The notes below the pieces were generated by a model. It was given only the letters and a program-made list of their open reading frames with translations. It did not search any database and was not told the origin of the DNA. A stretch of DNA of 64,000 nucleotides from Hyphomicrobiales bacterium (GTDB lineage: Bacteria > Pseudomonadota > Alphaproteobacteria > Rhizobiales > Xanthobacteraceae), in NCBI GenBank assembly GCA_017305555.1, contig JAFKKM010000023.1, positions 20,622 to 84,621 on the forward strand, in the 5' to 3' direction. The stretch's first letter is position 1. Each line of letters begins with the position of its first letter. The translations under genes were made by a program, and so were the position numbers. Positions 18,211-26,780 of this stretch are shown here, one piece after another.

Positions 18211-18948
18211 ATGCAAAAGCGTAATGCCACCGTCGCGGTGATCGGCGCCGGCGACTACATCGGCGCCGAAATTGCCAAGAAATTCGCCGCCGAAGGCTTC
18301 ACTGTGTTCGCCGGTCGCCGCAACGGCGACAAGCTCGCGCCGCTGGTGAAGGAGATCGAGGATGCGGGCGGATCTATCGTCGCGCGATCGCTCGATGCCC
18401 GCGAGGAAGGCGAGATCAACGCCTTCCTGCAAGACGCCGACAAGCACGCGCCGCTAGAGGTGACGATCTTCAACGTCGGCGCCAACGTCAACTTCCCGAT
18501 CCTGGAAACCACCGACCGCGTCTTCCGCAAAGTCTGGGAAATGGCCTGCTGGGCCGGCTTCCTCGCCGGCCGCGAGTCGGCGCGGCTGATGCTGCCGCGC
18601 GGCCAGGGCAACATCTTCTTCACCGGCGCCACCGCATCCTTGCGCGGCGGCTCCGGCTTCGCGGCGTTTGCCAGCGCCAAGTTCGGCCTGCGTGCGGTGG
18701 CGCAGGCGATGGCCCGCGAACTCGGGCCGAAGCACATTCACGTCGCCCACCTCATCATCGATTCCGGCGTGGACACCGCCTGGGTGCGCGAACGCCGCGA
18801 ACAACTGTGGGGCAAGGAGGCTCTGAACAATCCCGATCTGCTGATGCCGCCCGCTTCCGTCGCCGAAAGCTACTGGCAGCTTTACCAACAGCCGAAGAGC
18901 GCCTGGACATTCGAGTTGGAGATTCGCCCATTCGGCGAAAAGTGGTAG
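18211..18948 (+). CDS. Short-chain dehydrogenase-like protein lacking the catalytic Tyr
   Basis: 245-aa SDR-fold protein. The Rossmann start is 'VAVIGAGDYIGAEIAKKFAAEGFTVFAGRRN', with a modified glycine motif and an Arg pair suggesting NADP(H). The usual Tyr-x-x-x-Lys reads F153-A-S-A-K157 in 'GFAAFASAKFGLRAVAQAMAREL', so the proton-donating Tyr is Phe. A 'NVGANVNFPI' motif stands where NNAG is normal. Start at 18211 has GGAG 6 nt upstream. It may be a divergent oxidoreductase using another acid or a non-catalytic binding protein. Lies 71 nt before the PanE-like gene, possibly the same transcript. Confidence 0.85.
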   Translation: MQKRNATVAVIGAGDYIGAEIAKKFAAEGFTVFAGRRNGDKLAPLVKEIEDAGGSIVARSLDAREEGEINAFLQDADKHAPLEVTIFNVGANVNFPILETTDRVFRKVWEMACWAGFLAGRESARLMLPRGQGNIFFTGATASLRGGSGFAAFASAKFGLRAVAQAMARELGPKHIHVAHLIIDSGVDTAWVRERREQLWGKEALNNPDLLMPPASVAESYWQLYQQPKSAWTFELEIRPFGEKW

Positions 18949-19019
18949 CGCTGCACCCACTCGAAGCGGTAGCGTGCTGGCGGTTCGCAAGAACAAGAAG
19001 AAACAGCGGGAGCTAGGCA

Positions 19020-19940
19020 ATGCGCATTCTGGTACTTGGGGCCGGCGCGATCGGCGGCTATTTCGGCGGACGGTTGCTGCAATCCGGCGCGGACGTGACC
19101 TTTCTGGTGCGGCCGCGTCGCGCCGAGGAGTTGGCTCGCGACGGTCTCGTCATCAAGAGCCCGCACGGTGACATCACCTTGCCAAAACCGCCGACCGTGC
19201 TGGCGCAGGATTTGAAGCAAACCTTCGATATCGTGCTCCTGACCTGCAAGGCGTTCGACCTCGACGACGCCATCGCTTCCATCGCGCCCGCCGTGGGTTC
19301 GCACACCGCGATCATGCCAATGCTGAACGGGATGCGGCACCTCGACGTGCTCGACGCGAAGTTCGGCCGCGACCGCGTGCTGGGCGGTCAATGCTCTATC
19401 GCGGCGACGCTGAACGCCGACCGCCATGTGGTGCAGCTCTCGCCGATGCAGGCGGTCGGCTTCGGCGAACGCGACGGCAGCATGTCGGACCGCGTGCGCC
19501 AGGCCGACGCCATTTTCCAGCGCGGAAAATTCGACGGCAAGGCTTCAACCACCGTCGTCCAGGACATGTGGGAGAAGTGGACGCTGCTGGCGACGCTGGC
19601 GTGTTCGACCTGCCTGATGCGCGCAGCGCTGGGCAATATCCTGCAAGCACCCGGCGGCCGCGACTATATTCTCGGCGTGCGTGACGAGATTCGCGCCATC
19701 GCCAGCGCCGCCGGTCACAACCCGCGCGCCCCGTTCATCGAGCGTATCACCACGATGCTGACGACCGAGGGTTCGCCCTTCACCGCATCGATGTTCCGCG
19801 ACATTCAAGGCAATCTGCCGATCGAGGCCGATCACATCGTCGGCGACCTGATCGCCCGCGCCGACGCCGCGACAATCGACGTCCCGCGCCTGCGCGTGGC
19901 GTATGCGCATCTGAAGACGTATGAGGCGCAGCGGGGGTGA
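19020..19940 (+). CDS. Ketopantoate reductase family protein (PanE/ApbA-like)
   Basis: 306-aa NADPH-dependent 2-dehydropantoate 2-reductase family member. N-terminal 'RILVLGAGAIGGYFGGRLLQSGADVTFLVR' (GxGxxG at 7-12, Arg for NADP); 'LLTCKAFDL' and 'MLNGMRHLDVL' are family motifs; Lys186 in 'DMWEKWTLLATLACSTCLMRA' is the conserved catalytic Lys, and 'FTASMFRDIQGNLPIEADHIVGDLI' is the substrate-binding C-terminal signature. Several paralogues exist in these genomes, so a role in pantothenate synthesis is possible but not assured; no panB or panC is nearby. Ends before a family A repeat. Confidence 0.88.
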   Translation: MRILVLGAGAIGGYFGGRLLQSGADVTFLVRPRRAEELARDGLVIKSPHGDITLPKPPTVLAQDLKQTFDIVLLTCKAFDLDDAIASIAPAVGSHTAIMPMLNGMRHLDVLDAKFGRDRVLGGQCSIAATLNADRHVVQLSPMQAVGFGERDGSMSDRVRQADAIFQRGKFDGKASTTVVQDMWEKWTLLATLACSTCLMRAALGNILQAPGGRDYILGVRDEIRAIASAAGHNPRAPFIERITTMLTTEGSPFTASMFRDIQGNLPIEADHIVGDLIARADAATIDVPRLRVAYAHLKTYEAQRG

Positions 19941-19994
19941 GCCTACGTTTATCAAATGTGATAAGCATTCGTGGCGAGGATCAACTCTCCAAGT

Positions 19995-20084
19995 CGGCAT
20001 GCCCGCGCTTGTCGCGGGCATCTACGTTTTTACGGAGAATCCACAAACAAGGCGTGGATGGCCGGGTCAAGCCCGGCCATGACG
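19995..20084. repeat. Palindromic intergenic repeat, family A, short form
   Basis: GGCATGCCCGCGCTTGTCGC-GGGCATCTACG - spacer - GGCGTGGATGGCCGGGTCAA-GCCCGGCCATGACGG. Two adjacent hairpins, between the convergent PanE-like and cytochrome c genes. Confidence 0.85.
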
Positions 20085-20130
20085 GCAAACTCATCGACTG
20101 AATTTGGTCGCTTCCATAGATTGTCATGCC

Positions 20131-20709
20131 TCACAATCGCGACAGGTAATGCGCCAGCGCGGTGATTTCTTCTTCGCTCAACGGATACGCGACATCGGCC
20201 ATCGCCGCGCCGCCGCCGCCGGCGCGGGCGCCGGATTTGTAATCGTGCAGCGCCTTAAGCAGATAATCTTCGCGCTGGCCGGCGATGCGGGCCACCGCCT
20301 TGGTGCCGGCATAACTATCGGTGTGGCACGACGCGCAGCGCCGTCCCTTCGCCGCCATCTCACCCTTCTTCGATAGATCGGGATTGTCGTCGGGCGCGCC
20401 CTTCGGCGGCGTCAGTGAGGCGAAGTAAGCACCGAGGTTGCGGACGTCGTCATTCGTGAGCTGTTCCGCCATCGGCGCCATCACATCGCTCTTGCGCGCA
20501 CCGCCGCGAAAGAACACCAGTTGCCACTGGATGAACTGATCCGGCTGCCCCGCCAGCGACGGCGTATTCTCCATCTGCGAGATGCCGTTCTCGCCGTGGC
20601 AGGCAACGCACATCTCCGCCTTGGCCTTGCCGGCGGCGATATCGGCAGCGAGAGTCGATGAGCCGGACAGAAGCAGAGCGACCGCCGCCGCAAGAAAAGC
20701 AATTCGCAT
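20131..20709 (-). CDS. Periplasmic diheme cytochrome c (cytochrome c4-like)
   Basis: 192-aa precursor with two c-type haem sites: C34-V-A-C37-H38 and C125-A-S-C-H129, one in each half, the layout of cytochrome c4/c553-type tandem domains. 'ADIAAGKAKAEMCVACHGENGIS', 'PSLAGQPDQFIQWQLVFFRGGARK' and 'MAPMAEQLTNDDVRNLGAYFASL' supply the axial Met candidates. Start at 20709 places GGAGGA 9 nt upstream and opens straight into a signal peptide; an ATG at 20718 would abut the ribosome site. Reads in the same direction as, and downstream of, the sorbosone-dehydrogenase-like gene, whose electrons it may accept. Confidence 0.92.
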   Translation of the reverse strand: MRIAFLAAAVALLLSGSSTLAADIAAGKAKAEMCVACHGENGISQMENTPSLAGQPDQFIQWQLVFFRGGARKSDVMAPMAEQLTNDDVRNLGAYFASLTPPKGAPDDNPDLSKKGEMAAKGRRCASCHTDSYAGTKAVARIAGQREDYLLKALHDYKSGARAGGGGAAMADVAYPLSEEEITALAHYLSRL

Positions 20710-20726
20710 ACGAACCATTCCTCCAC

Positions 20727-20810
20727 CGTCATTGCGAGCGAAGCGAAGCAATCCAGTCTTTACGAAAGAAAGTCTGGATTGCTTCGTCGCTCACGCTCCT
20801 CGCAATGACG
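20727..20810. repeat. Palindromic intergenic repeat, family B
   Basis: CGTCATTGCGAGCGAAGCGA-AGCAATCCAG - spacer - CTGGATTGCTTCGTCGCTCA-CGCTCCTCGCAATGACGG. Inserted between two same-strand genes (sorbosone-dehydrogenase-like and cytochrome c), immediately before the cytochrome ribosome site. Confidence 0.88.
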
Positions 20811-20839
20811 GACCTAACGTTCCGCTGCGCGGCAGACGC

Positions 20840-22111
20840 TTACTTCTTCGCCTGCGCCTTGTCGTAGCTGATGCGATAGATCGCACCGGCCCAATCGTCG
20901 GCAATCAGGATCGAGCCGTCCTTGGCCTGGATGATATCAGTGGGCCGGCCGAGATAGGTCTGCTTGCCCTCGATCCATCCCGACGCGAACACCTCGGTCT
21001 TCGGGTTCTTGCCGTCCGGCCCGACGATCACCCGCACGATCCGCGCACCCTGATACTGATGCCGGTTCCATGAACCGTGCTCGGCGATCAGGATGTTGTT
21101 CTTGTACTCGGCCGGGAACTGGCTCCCGGTATAGAACTTCATGCCGAGCGGCGCGACGTGATCGCCGAGCTTGACGATCGGCGGCGCGAACTCCGAGCAC
21201 TTGTGGCCCATGGCGAACTTCGGATCCGGCGTATCGCCCTGATGGCAATACGGATAGCCGAAGTGTTCGCCGAGCTTCGAGATCATGTTGAGCTTGTCGC
21301 TTGGCGAGTCATCGCCGAGCCAGTCCCGCGCGTTCTCGGTGAACCAGTATTTGCCGGAGCGCGGATCGACGTCGCCGCCGACGCTGTTGCGGACACCGAG
21401 CGCAACCAGTTCGGCATTGCCGGTCTTCGGATCGACGCGGCGAATTTGCGAGGTCGAGGTCGGCGGCAGGCCGATGTTGAAGGGAGGGCCGATCGGAATG
21501 TAGAACCAGCCGTCTTTGTCGACCGCGATGTATTTCCAGCCATGCGCGGCGTAAGACGGCATGTCGTCATACACCACCTTCGGCTCCGGCATCTTGTCGA
21601 GATTCGCCTCCGGGTTGTCGTAGCGCATGATCTTGTTGATATCGACCACGTACAGCGCGCCGTTGAGATAAGCGAGCCCGGTCGGCATCTTGAGGCCCTT
21701 GATGATGGTCTTGACCTCTTTTTTGCCGTCCTTGTCGGTGATCGCATAGACGTTGCCGAGGCCGAACGAGCCGACGAACAAGGTGCCCTTGTCGCCCCAC
21801 GCCATCTGCCGCGCAGCGAGCACGCCCGAAGCGTAGACCTCGATCTTGAAGCCCTTCGGCAGCTTGATCTTCTTCATGGTGTCGGCGAGTTCGGCGTCCG
21901 ACATGCCGGTCGGTGGACCGGACGGCGGCGCGAGACCCTTCTGCGCTTCGGTCTCGTCGCCGAGGAACCAGTCGTCCGGCGGATGGGTCCAGAATTCCTT
22001 GTTGCCGGATTGATAGCTCTTCAAGCCATCCGCGGCGGTGGCCTGCGGCGCGCCACCAAGCGACAACACCGTCGCCAGCGCCAGAACCGATCCTGCGATT
22101 GCTGACTTCAT
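20840..22111 (-). CDS. Periplasmic sorbosone-dehydrogenase-like (PQQ-dependent-type) beta-propeller protein
   Basis: 423-aa exported protein of the L-sorbosone dehydrogenase/soluble aldose dehydrogenase family, six-bladed propellers that in characterised members bind PQQ and oxidise sugars or aldehydes. N-terminal signal peptide ends near 'QATAADG'. Family motifs: 'LPKGFKIEVYASGVLAARQMAWGDKGTLFVGS', 'MPTGLAYLNGALYVVDINKI', 'GVRNSVGGDVDPRSGKYWFTENARDWLGDD', 'NNILIAEHGSWNRHQYQGARIVRV' and the final 'DGSILIADDWAGAIYRISY'. Followed on the same strand by a diheme cytochrome c, a natural electron acceptor. The exact substrate is unknown and PQQ use is inferred from the family. Confidence 0.85.
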   Translation of the reverse strand: MKSAIAGSVLALATVLSLGGAPQATAADGLKSYQSGNKEFWTHPPDDWFLGDETEAQKGLAPPSGPPTGMSDAELADTMKKIKLPKGFKIEVYASGVLAARQMAWGDKGTLFVGSFGLGNVYAITDKDGKKEVKTIIKGLKMPTGLAYLNGALYVVDINKIMRYDNPEANLDKMPEPKVVYDDMPSYAAHGWKYIAVDKDGWFYIPIGPPFNIGLPPTSTSQIRRVDPKTGNAELVALGVRNSVGGDVDPRSGKYWFTENARDWLGDDSPSDKLNMISKLGEHFGYPYCHQGDTPDPKFAMGHKCSEFAPPIVKLGDHVAPLGMKFYTGSQFPAEYKNNILIAEHGSWNRHQYQGARIVRVIVGPDGKNPKTEVFASGWIEGKQTYLGRPTDIIQAKDGSILIADDWAGAIYRISYDKAQAKK

Positions 22112-22356
22112 CGCGTCCCTCCCTGAATCAATGTTGTGACATTGTTATTGTCGATATGTCGCCAAACGATAGATGGCGTCTGCGAGATCATGCGAGAGGT
22201 CGGGACGGTATCATATTCATTGCGATGGAGAAGCGCGTTCCGCGCGCGGCTGGCACGACAAAATATCGTGAGCCGTCGCGACAATAGTCACGCCACCGGT
22301 AGAGATCATTTGAAACGCATTGCATCGGTGTGCATCGCACAACGCGCCGCTGTCCG

Positions 22357-24594
22357 TCATAGACGCTTCACTGTCAGCCGGCCGGTGCCGCGGTTGTTGC
22401 GATAGAACAGGTCGTACCAGCGCGGAATGCCAATCACCGCGTCGTTGACGAAGATAAAGAGTTCGCCGCTGCGCGTCGGCTTGATCACAGATTCCACCTT
22501 GCCGTTTTCAGGATCTGGATCGAGAAACACCTCCTCGCCGCCGATCGCGCCGTAGCGCAACACCAGGCGAAACCACGGCCGCGTCAGCTCGCGGCGCAGC
22601 GGCACGCCGAGCAGCAGCCACGCCCGCTGCGCCCAGCGCGGCGCGTCGGTGGTGTAGAAACCGCCGAGCGGCGACGGGATATCGCTGTCGTACCACGGCG
22701 CGGTGATCTCGACCTCGACGCGATAACGCGCGCCGAATCCATCCACGGCAACGCCGGTGCCGGCACATAGGTGCGAGGTCGCGAAGTCGAACGTCGCCTC
22801 TTCGCCGCGTGCGAGCCCGTGCGCCCTCGGGCTTTCGTCGCAGGTGAAGCCGGCGACGTCCTGCACATTATAAAGGAGGTGGCTGCCGAAGGTGACGCCG
22901 AGATAAACAAATAGCGCCGCAAAGAACGTCGGCGCCCAGCGACGCTTCAATTGCCGGTGAAACCAGACATAGGCCGCGCTCGCGCGCAGACGGTAGATCC
23001 AGTCGGTCGGCAAGCCCGTGGGTGCCGCCGGTGTTCTCTGCCAGATCGCATTCATCGAATCGGTGATGCGGATCGCAAGCCGCGTGCCCCACCATGTCAG
23101 CGCGATCGCCAGCGCCAGCAAAAGCGCGAACTGCACCGGACTACGCGCATAGGCATTGATCCAGGTCTGCGCAAAGCCCGGCAGGAAGCCGCCGGCCACC
23201 CGGATGATGTCCGACACCCAGCGGATCGGGCTGGTGTATTCATCCGCCGCCGGCAGCGAGCGCGCCAGCGGATAGAGCAACAGCCACGCGGTCGCCCCAA
23301 CCGTTGCGAAGTAGACCAGCCGCCGTTTCCAGATCTCGTTCCAGACATGCTCCTGCGTCTTGGCGCGCGAGGACGCCTCGACATTGTTCTCAAAGCCGTA
23401 TTGATCCGGCGTCAGCACCGTGCCGTCGTCGATCACCACATCGTAGACGTCGGGCAAACCGACCGGCGCGTAGTCTTGCGAGCGGCCGGCGATGCGCTTG
23501 AACGCGCTGGCGTGTATCTTCGGCCGCGCGACGAATACTTCGTCACGTCTCGAGACGCGTTCGTTACACAATTCGATCAGCTTGCGCGGCCCGTAACGAT
23601 AATAGCCGCCGAGGCCCTTGCGCGGGTCGTAGAGCCGCCCGTCCTTGTCGCACATCGAGATGGCGTTCTTGAAACTGTCGGGATCGGCTGGCGGCGTACC
23701 GTGATCCGACTTGAAGCGCAGGCCGCAGCGCTGCGCTTCCGTCATCATCCAGACCAGCGGAATGTAGGCCAGCGCATCGTCGGGATAGCCGCCACCGACA
23801 TTGGAATGCACGCCGGCGAACCACACTTGACTGATCTGCTCGTCCTCGACGTGGCGCTTGCCGTCGTCGCGCGGCGCGAGCGGCACGGTGCCGCGTTCGT
23901 CCCACAATTCCGGATGGAAGGTGGTGCGCGGTTCGTCCAGCGACAGCGCCTGACAGGCGCGCGATACACGTTCGAGATCGAGCCGGTGATTGGGCAACTC
24001 CAGCGGCCAGATCCAGCGGCTGACGCCGCGCGTCATCTCGTCCATCGGCAGTCCGTAGGCGGCAACCGTGTCCCACACGCCGATAAAGCGAATGCGGCTG
24101 ATGGCGCGATTGTCGGCCTTGTCGTAGCGCGGCAGTAGCTTGTCGCGCAGCGCGCGGAGCGGTTTCTCGATGTGCCAGAAGGTGTGATAGCGCTCGCGGC
24201 GATAGGCACGATAGGCGGCGTGCGCCTTGCGGTCCAGTTCGCGCTCGCTGTCTGCGGCAACCAATCCCTGATTGAGGATCAGCCCCATCACTACGCGAAT
24301 GGTGAACGCGCCGCGGCTGAAGCCGAAGCCGAATAATTCGTCGCTGTCGTCGCGCCAGTTACGGCAGGCGAACTTGTAGATATCGATGACGTTGCGCTTC
24401 AATCCGAAGCCGAAGGCACCGCCGAGGATCGCCAAGGGCTTGAACGACGACGTGCCGACGCCGTCGTCATAGAACGCAACCTGGTCGGAACCGGCGAGAT
24501 CGAGCGCCTCGAAGGTGCGCCAGACATTGGTGCGCCACACCTTGGCGGCGGAGTTGCCGGTGCCGTCGGACAACAGGATGATCTTGCGGCCCAT
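22357..24594 (-). CDS. DUF2235 alpha/beta-hydrolase with C-terminal membrane region
   Basis: 745-aa protein. The N-terminal ~400 residues are a DUF2235 hydrolase: 'RKIILLSDGTGNSAAK' start, nucleophile elbow G-F-S93-R-G in 'LFGFGFSRGAFTIRVV', 'RIRFIGVWDTVAAYG' with the acid, and 'VWFAGVHSNVGGGYPDDALAYIPLVWM' with the His. This is the fold of Tle1-type phospholipase effectors. A ~345-residue C-terminal part has at least three hydrophobic helices and a beta-rich end. No VgrG, PAAR or immunity-like gene is adjacent, so a housekeeping or envelope hydrolase is more likely than a secreted effector. GGAGG 7 nt before the ATG fixes the start. Confidence 0.82.
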   Translation of the reverse strand: MGRKIILLSDGTGNSAAKVWRTNVWRTFEALDLAGSDQVAFYDDGVGTSSFKPLAILGGAFGFGLKRNVIDIYKFACRNWRDDSDELFGFGFSRGAFTIRVVMGLILNQGLVAADSERELDRKAHAAYRAYRRERYHTFWHIEKPLRALRDKLLPRYDKADNRAISRIRFIGVWDTVAAYGLPMDEMTRGVSRWIWPLELPNHRLDLERVSRACQALSLDEPRTTFHPELWDERGTVPLAPRDDGKRHVEDEQISQVWFAGVHSNVGGGYPDDALAYIPLVWMMTEAQRCGLRFKSDHGTPPADPDSFKNAISMCDKDGRLYDPRKGLGGYYRYGPRKLIELCNERVSRRDEVFVARPKIHASAFKRIAGRSQDYAPVGLPDVYDVVIDDGTVLTPDQYGFENNVEASSRAKTQEHVWNEIWKRRLVYFATVGATAWLLLYPLARSLPAADEYTSPIRWVSDIIRVAGGFLPGFAQTWINAYARSPVQFALLLALAIALTWWGTRLAIRITDSMNAIWQRTPAAPTGLPTDWIYRLRASAAYVWFHRQLKRRWAPTFFAALFVYLGVTFGSHLLYNVQDVAGFTCDESPRAHGLARGEEATFDFATSHLCAGTGVAVDGFGARYRVEVEITAPWYDSDIPSPLGGFYTTDAPRWAQRAWLLLGVPLRRELTRPWFRLVLRYGAIGGEEVFLDPDPENGKVESVIKPTRSGELFIFVNDAVIGIPRWYDLFYRNNRGTGRLTVKRL

Positions 24595-24793
24595 CTGACG
24601 GCCTCCGCAGCGGCGGCTGACATCCGCGTAACGCGTGAAGAATTGCACATTCGCCGCTGGCGCGGAAGCAGCCGCGTTCCATCGTCGTCACGGCGATTTT
24701 ACCGGCAATTTGATTCAATGACGAATGCCGGGAATAAATCCGACAGAGTCCGAGTCTCCTCCGCATGCAACGCACCTGCGATGGAGCCTCGCG

Positions 24794-25741
24794 ATGACAG
24801 ACAAACCACACGCCCCCGACGATGTGCACGTAACCCGCCGCCACGCCCTCGAATGCATGGTGTGGGCCGGAACTGGCGTGCTCTGGACCATGAGCGGCGG
24901 CGTCCCGGTCGCGCGCGGCCTGCTCGGCGAAGCCAAGGCGGCAACGGAGACCGGCTTCAGCTTCCTGCAAATGAGCGACAGCCACATCGGCTTCAACAAG
25001 GCCGCCAATCCCGACGCGCTTGCAACGCTGCGCGAAGCTGTGGCCAAGGTGAAGGCGCTGGCGGTGAAGCCGTCCTTCATCATTCACACCGGCGACATCA
25101 CTCATCTATCGAAGCCTGCCGAATTCGACAACGCCGATCAGGTCTTCGGCGAAACCGGCCTGCACATTCGCTACGTCCCCGGCGAGCACGACATCATCGA
25201 TGAAGCACGCGGCCAGGCCTATCTCGATCGTTATGGCAAGGGAGCGAAGGGTGCCGGCTGGTACAGCTTCGACGATCATGGCGTCCACTTCGTCGGACTC
25301 GTCAACGTCGTCGACCTCAAGAGCGGCGGTCTCGGCAATCTCGGCGCCGAGCAACTGGCGTGGCTCGAGGACGACCTGCGCGACAAGAGTAACAGCACGC
25401 CGATCGTGGTGTTCGCACATATCCCCTTGTACGTCCTCTACGAGCGATGGGGCTGGGGCACCGACGATGGCGGGCGCGCGCTGACGCTGCTGAAACGTTT
25501 CGGCTCGGTCACCGTGCTCAACGGGCATATCCATCAGCTCGCGCAAAAGGTCGAAGGCAACATGACCTTTCACACCGCGCTGTCGACCGCGTTCCCGCAG
25601 CCCGCGCCCGGATCGGCGCCCTCACCCGGCCCGATGGTGGTGCCCGCCGGAAAACTCCGCAGTCTGCTCGGATTGTCGTCGGTGACGTTACGCCGAACCG
25701 GCACACCGCTCGCCATCGTCGATACGACGCTCGACAAGTAA
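24794..25741 (+). CDS. Metallophosphoesterase, probably exported
   Basis: 315-aa calcineurin-like phosphoesterase with the complete metal set: 'SDSH', 'HTGDITH', 'GEHD', 'FAHIP' and 'NGHIHQ'. A twin-arginine-like 'VTRRHALECMVWAGTGVLWTM' in the first 45 residues suggests Tat export or membrane anchoring. The ATG at 24794 follows GGAG by 8 nt. First gene of a tight run with cupredoxin (15 nt gap), ECF sigma and anti-sigma, so the four probably form one stress-responsive transcription unit. The closest known fold relatives are CpdA/Icc-type enzymes; the substrate is not deducible. Confidence 0.88.
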   Translation: MTDKPHAPDDVHVTRRHALECMVWAGTGVLWTMSGGVPVARGLLGEAKAATETGFSFLQMSDSHIGFNKAANPDALATLREAVAKVKALAVKPSFIIHTGDITHLSKPAEFDNADQVFGETGLHIRYVPGEHDIIDEARGQAYLDRYGKGAKGAGWYSFDDHGVHFVGLVNVVDLKSGGLGNLGAEQLAWLEDDLRDKSNSTPIVVFAHIPLYVLYERWGWGTDDGGRALTLLKRFGSVTVLNGHIHQLAQKVEGNMTFHTALSTAFPQPAPGSAPSPGPMVVPAGKLRSLLGLSSVTLRRTGTPLAIVDTTLDK

Positions 25742-25756
25742 TCGGACCTCATCGCC

Positions 25757-26137
25757 ATGACACCGCAGTTCGACAACGACTCCCGAAAGTCAAATCACAG
25801 CTTGCGTCTCGCCATTGCCTTCGCAGTTGCGACCGGCCTCGGCACCGGCATCCTCACCGCGCGACAGGTGCGCGCCGCGACGGACAAGCCGGCTGTTATC
25901 ACCATCGATAATTTCACCTTCGGTCCCGCCAATCTGACCGTGCCGGCGGGAACGACCGTCACATGGACCAACCACGATGATATTCCGCATTCCATCGTCG
26001 CGACCGACAAGGCGTTTCGTTCGGCCGCGCTCGACACCAATGACTCCTACACTTTTACCTTCAAGACCGCCGGCACCTTCGCGTATTTCTGCGGCCTGCA
26101 CCCGCACATGACCGGGAAAGTGATCGTGACGCCGTGA
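25757..26137 (+). CDS. Periplasmic cupredoxin (type 1 copper protein)
   Basis: 126-aa precursor of a small blue-copper protein. Hydrophobic signal segment (about 17-34) ending 'RQVRA-A'; mature domain of ~85 residues with type 1 Cu ligands His78 ('DIPHSIV'), Cys112, His115 and Met118 ('YFCGLHPHM'), as in amicyanin/pseudoazurin. It could carry electrons or buffer copper in the periplasm. Located 15 nt after the metallophosphoesterase and upstream of the ECF sigma pair, suggesting it belongs to that regulon. No copper chaperone or oxidase is adjacent. Confidence 0.92.
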   Translation: MTPQFDNDSRKSNHSLRLAIAFAVATGLGTGILTARQVRAATDKPAVITIDNFTFGPANLTVPAGTTVTWTNHDDIPHSIVATDKAFRSAALDTNDSYTFTFKTAGTFAYFCGLHPHMTGKVIVTP

Positions 26138-26234
26138 GCTAATCGCGCGCCGTCCCACGCGGGCGGCCCACGAATGTGCTACACGGGAGCCGGCATTCGA
26201 ATTGTCCGGGCGTATCGAGGTAACGAAAATTATC

Positions 26235-26780
26235 GTGCGGACCAGCGACGACAGCGCGTTGTTCGATGACATCTTCCTGCCGCATCTTCAGGAGGCTTAT
26301 CGTCTCGCGCGCTGGCTGACGGGAAACGCGAGCGACGCCGACGACGTGGTGCAGGAAGCCGCGATGCGCGCCTTCCGCGCCATCGGCACCTCGGATGTGA
26401 TCAATCCACGCGCATGGAGCCTGACGATCGTGCGCAACACCGCCTATAGCTGGCTGATGAAGAACAAGCCGAAGGATGTCGTGTTCGCAGAAGACCTCGG
26501 CGAAGCCGACCGGGAGAGCCTCGATCGCGACGTGACTTCCGACCGACAGGACACGACGCCCGAGGATGTCGCCATTCTCAACGCCACCGCCGAGGAAGTG
26601 CGCAAAGCGCTCGCGGCGCTGCCGGCGCTGTTTCGTGAAATCGTCGTTCTGCGCGAGATGCACGAACTAAGCTATCGTGAGATCGCCTCCGTCACCAACC
26701 TGCCGATCGGCACCGTGATGTCGCGCCTGTCGCGCGCGCGACAATTGCTGATCGGCGCACTGGGCGAGGTCCGACCATGA
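26235..26780 (+). CDS. ECF-family RNA polymerase sigma factor
   Basis: About 181-aa sigma factor with region 2 ('FLPHLQEAYRLARWLTGNASDADDVVQEAAMRAFRAI...NPRAWSLTIVRNTAYSWL') and region 4 ('LPALFREIVVLREMHELSYREIASVTNLPIGTVMSRLSRARQLL'). Start uncertain: GTG at 26235 has GAGG 14 nt upstream; TTG at 26202 (192 aa) has GGGAG 12 nt upstream. Either leaves region 2 complete. Translationally coupled to the anti-sigma gene (ATGA overlap) and 3' of a cupredoxin. Inducing signal unknown; oxidative or copper-related stress is only suggested by neighbours. Confidence 0.9.
   Translation: MRTSDDSALFDDIFLPHLQEAYRLARWLTGNASDADDVVQEAAMRAFRAIGTSDVINPRAWSLTIVRNTAYSWLMKNKPKDVVFAEDLGEADRESLDRDVTSDRQDTTPEDVAILNATAEEVRKALAALPALFREIVVLREMHELSYREIASVTNLPIGTVMSRLSRARQLLIGALGEVRP

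Noticed and set aside
22357..24594. Type VI secretion effector locus
   Set aside because: No VgrG, PAAR, Hcp, adaptor or immunity-like gene near the DUF2235 gene.
26202..26780. TTG start of the ECF sigma gene at 26202 as the firm start
   Set aside because: Not excluded, but GTG at 26235 is kept because the extra 11 residues are outside region 2; the choice stays open.
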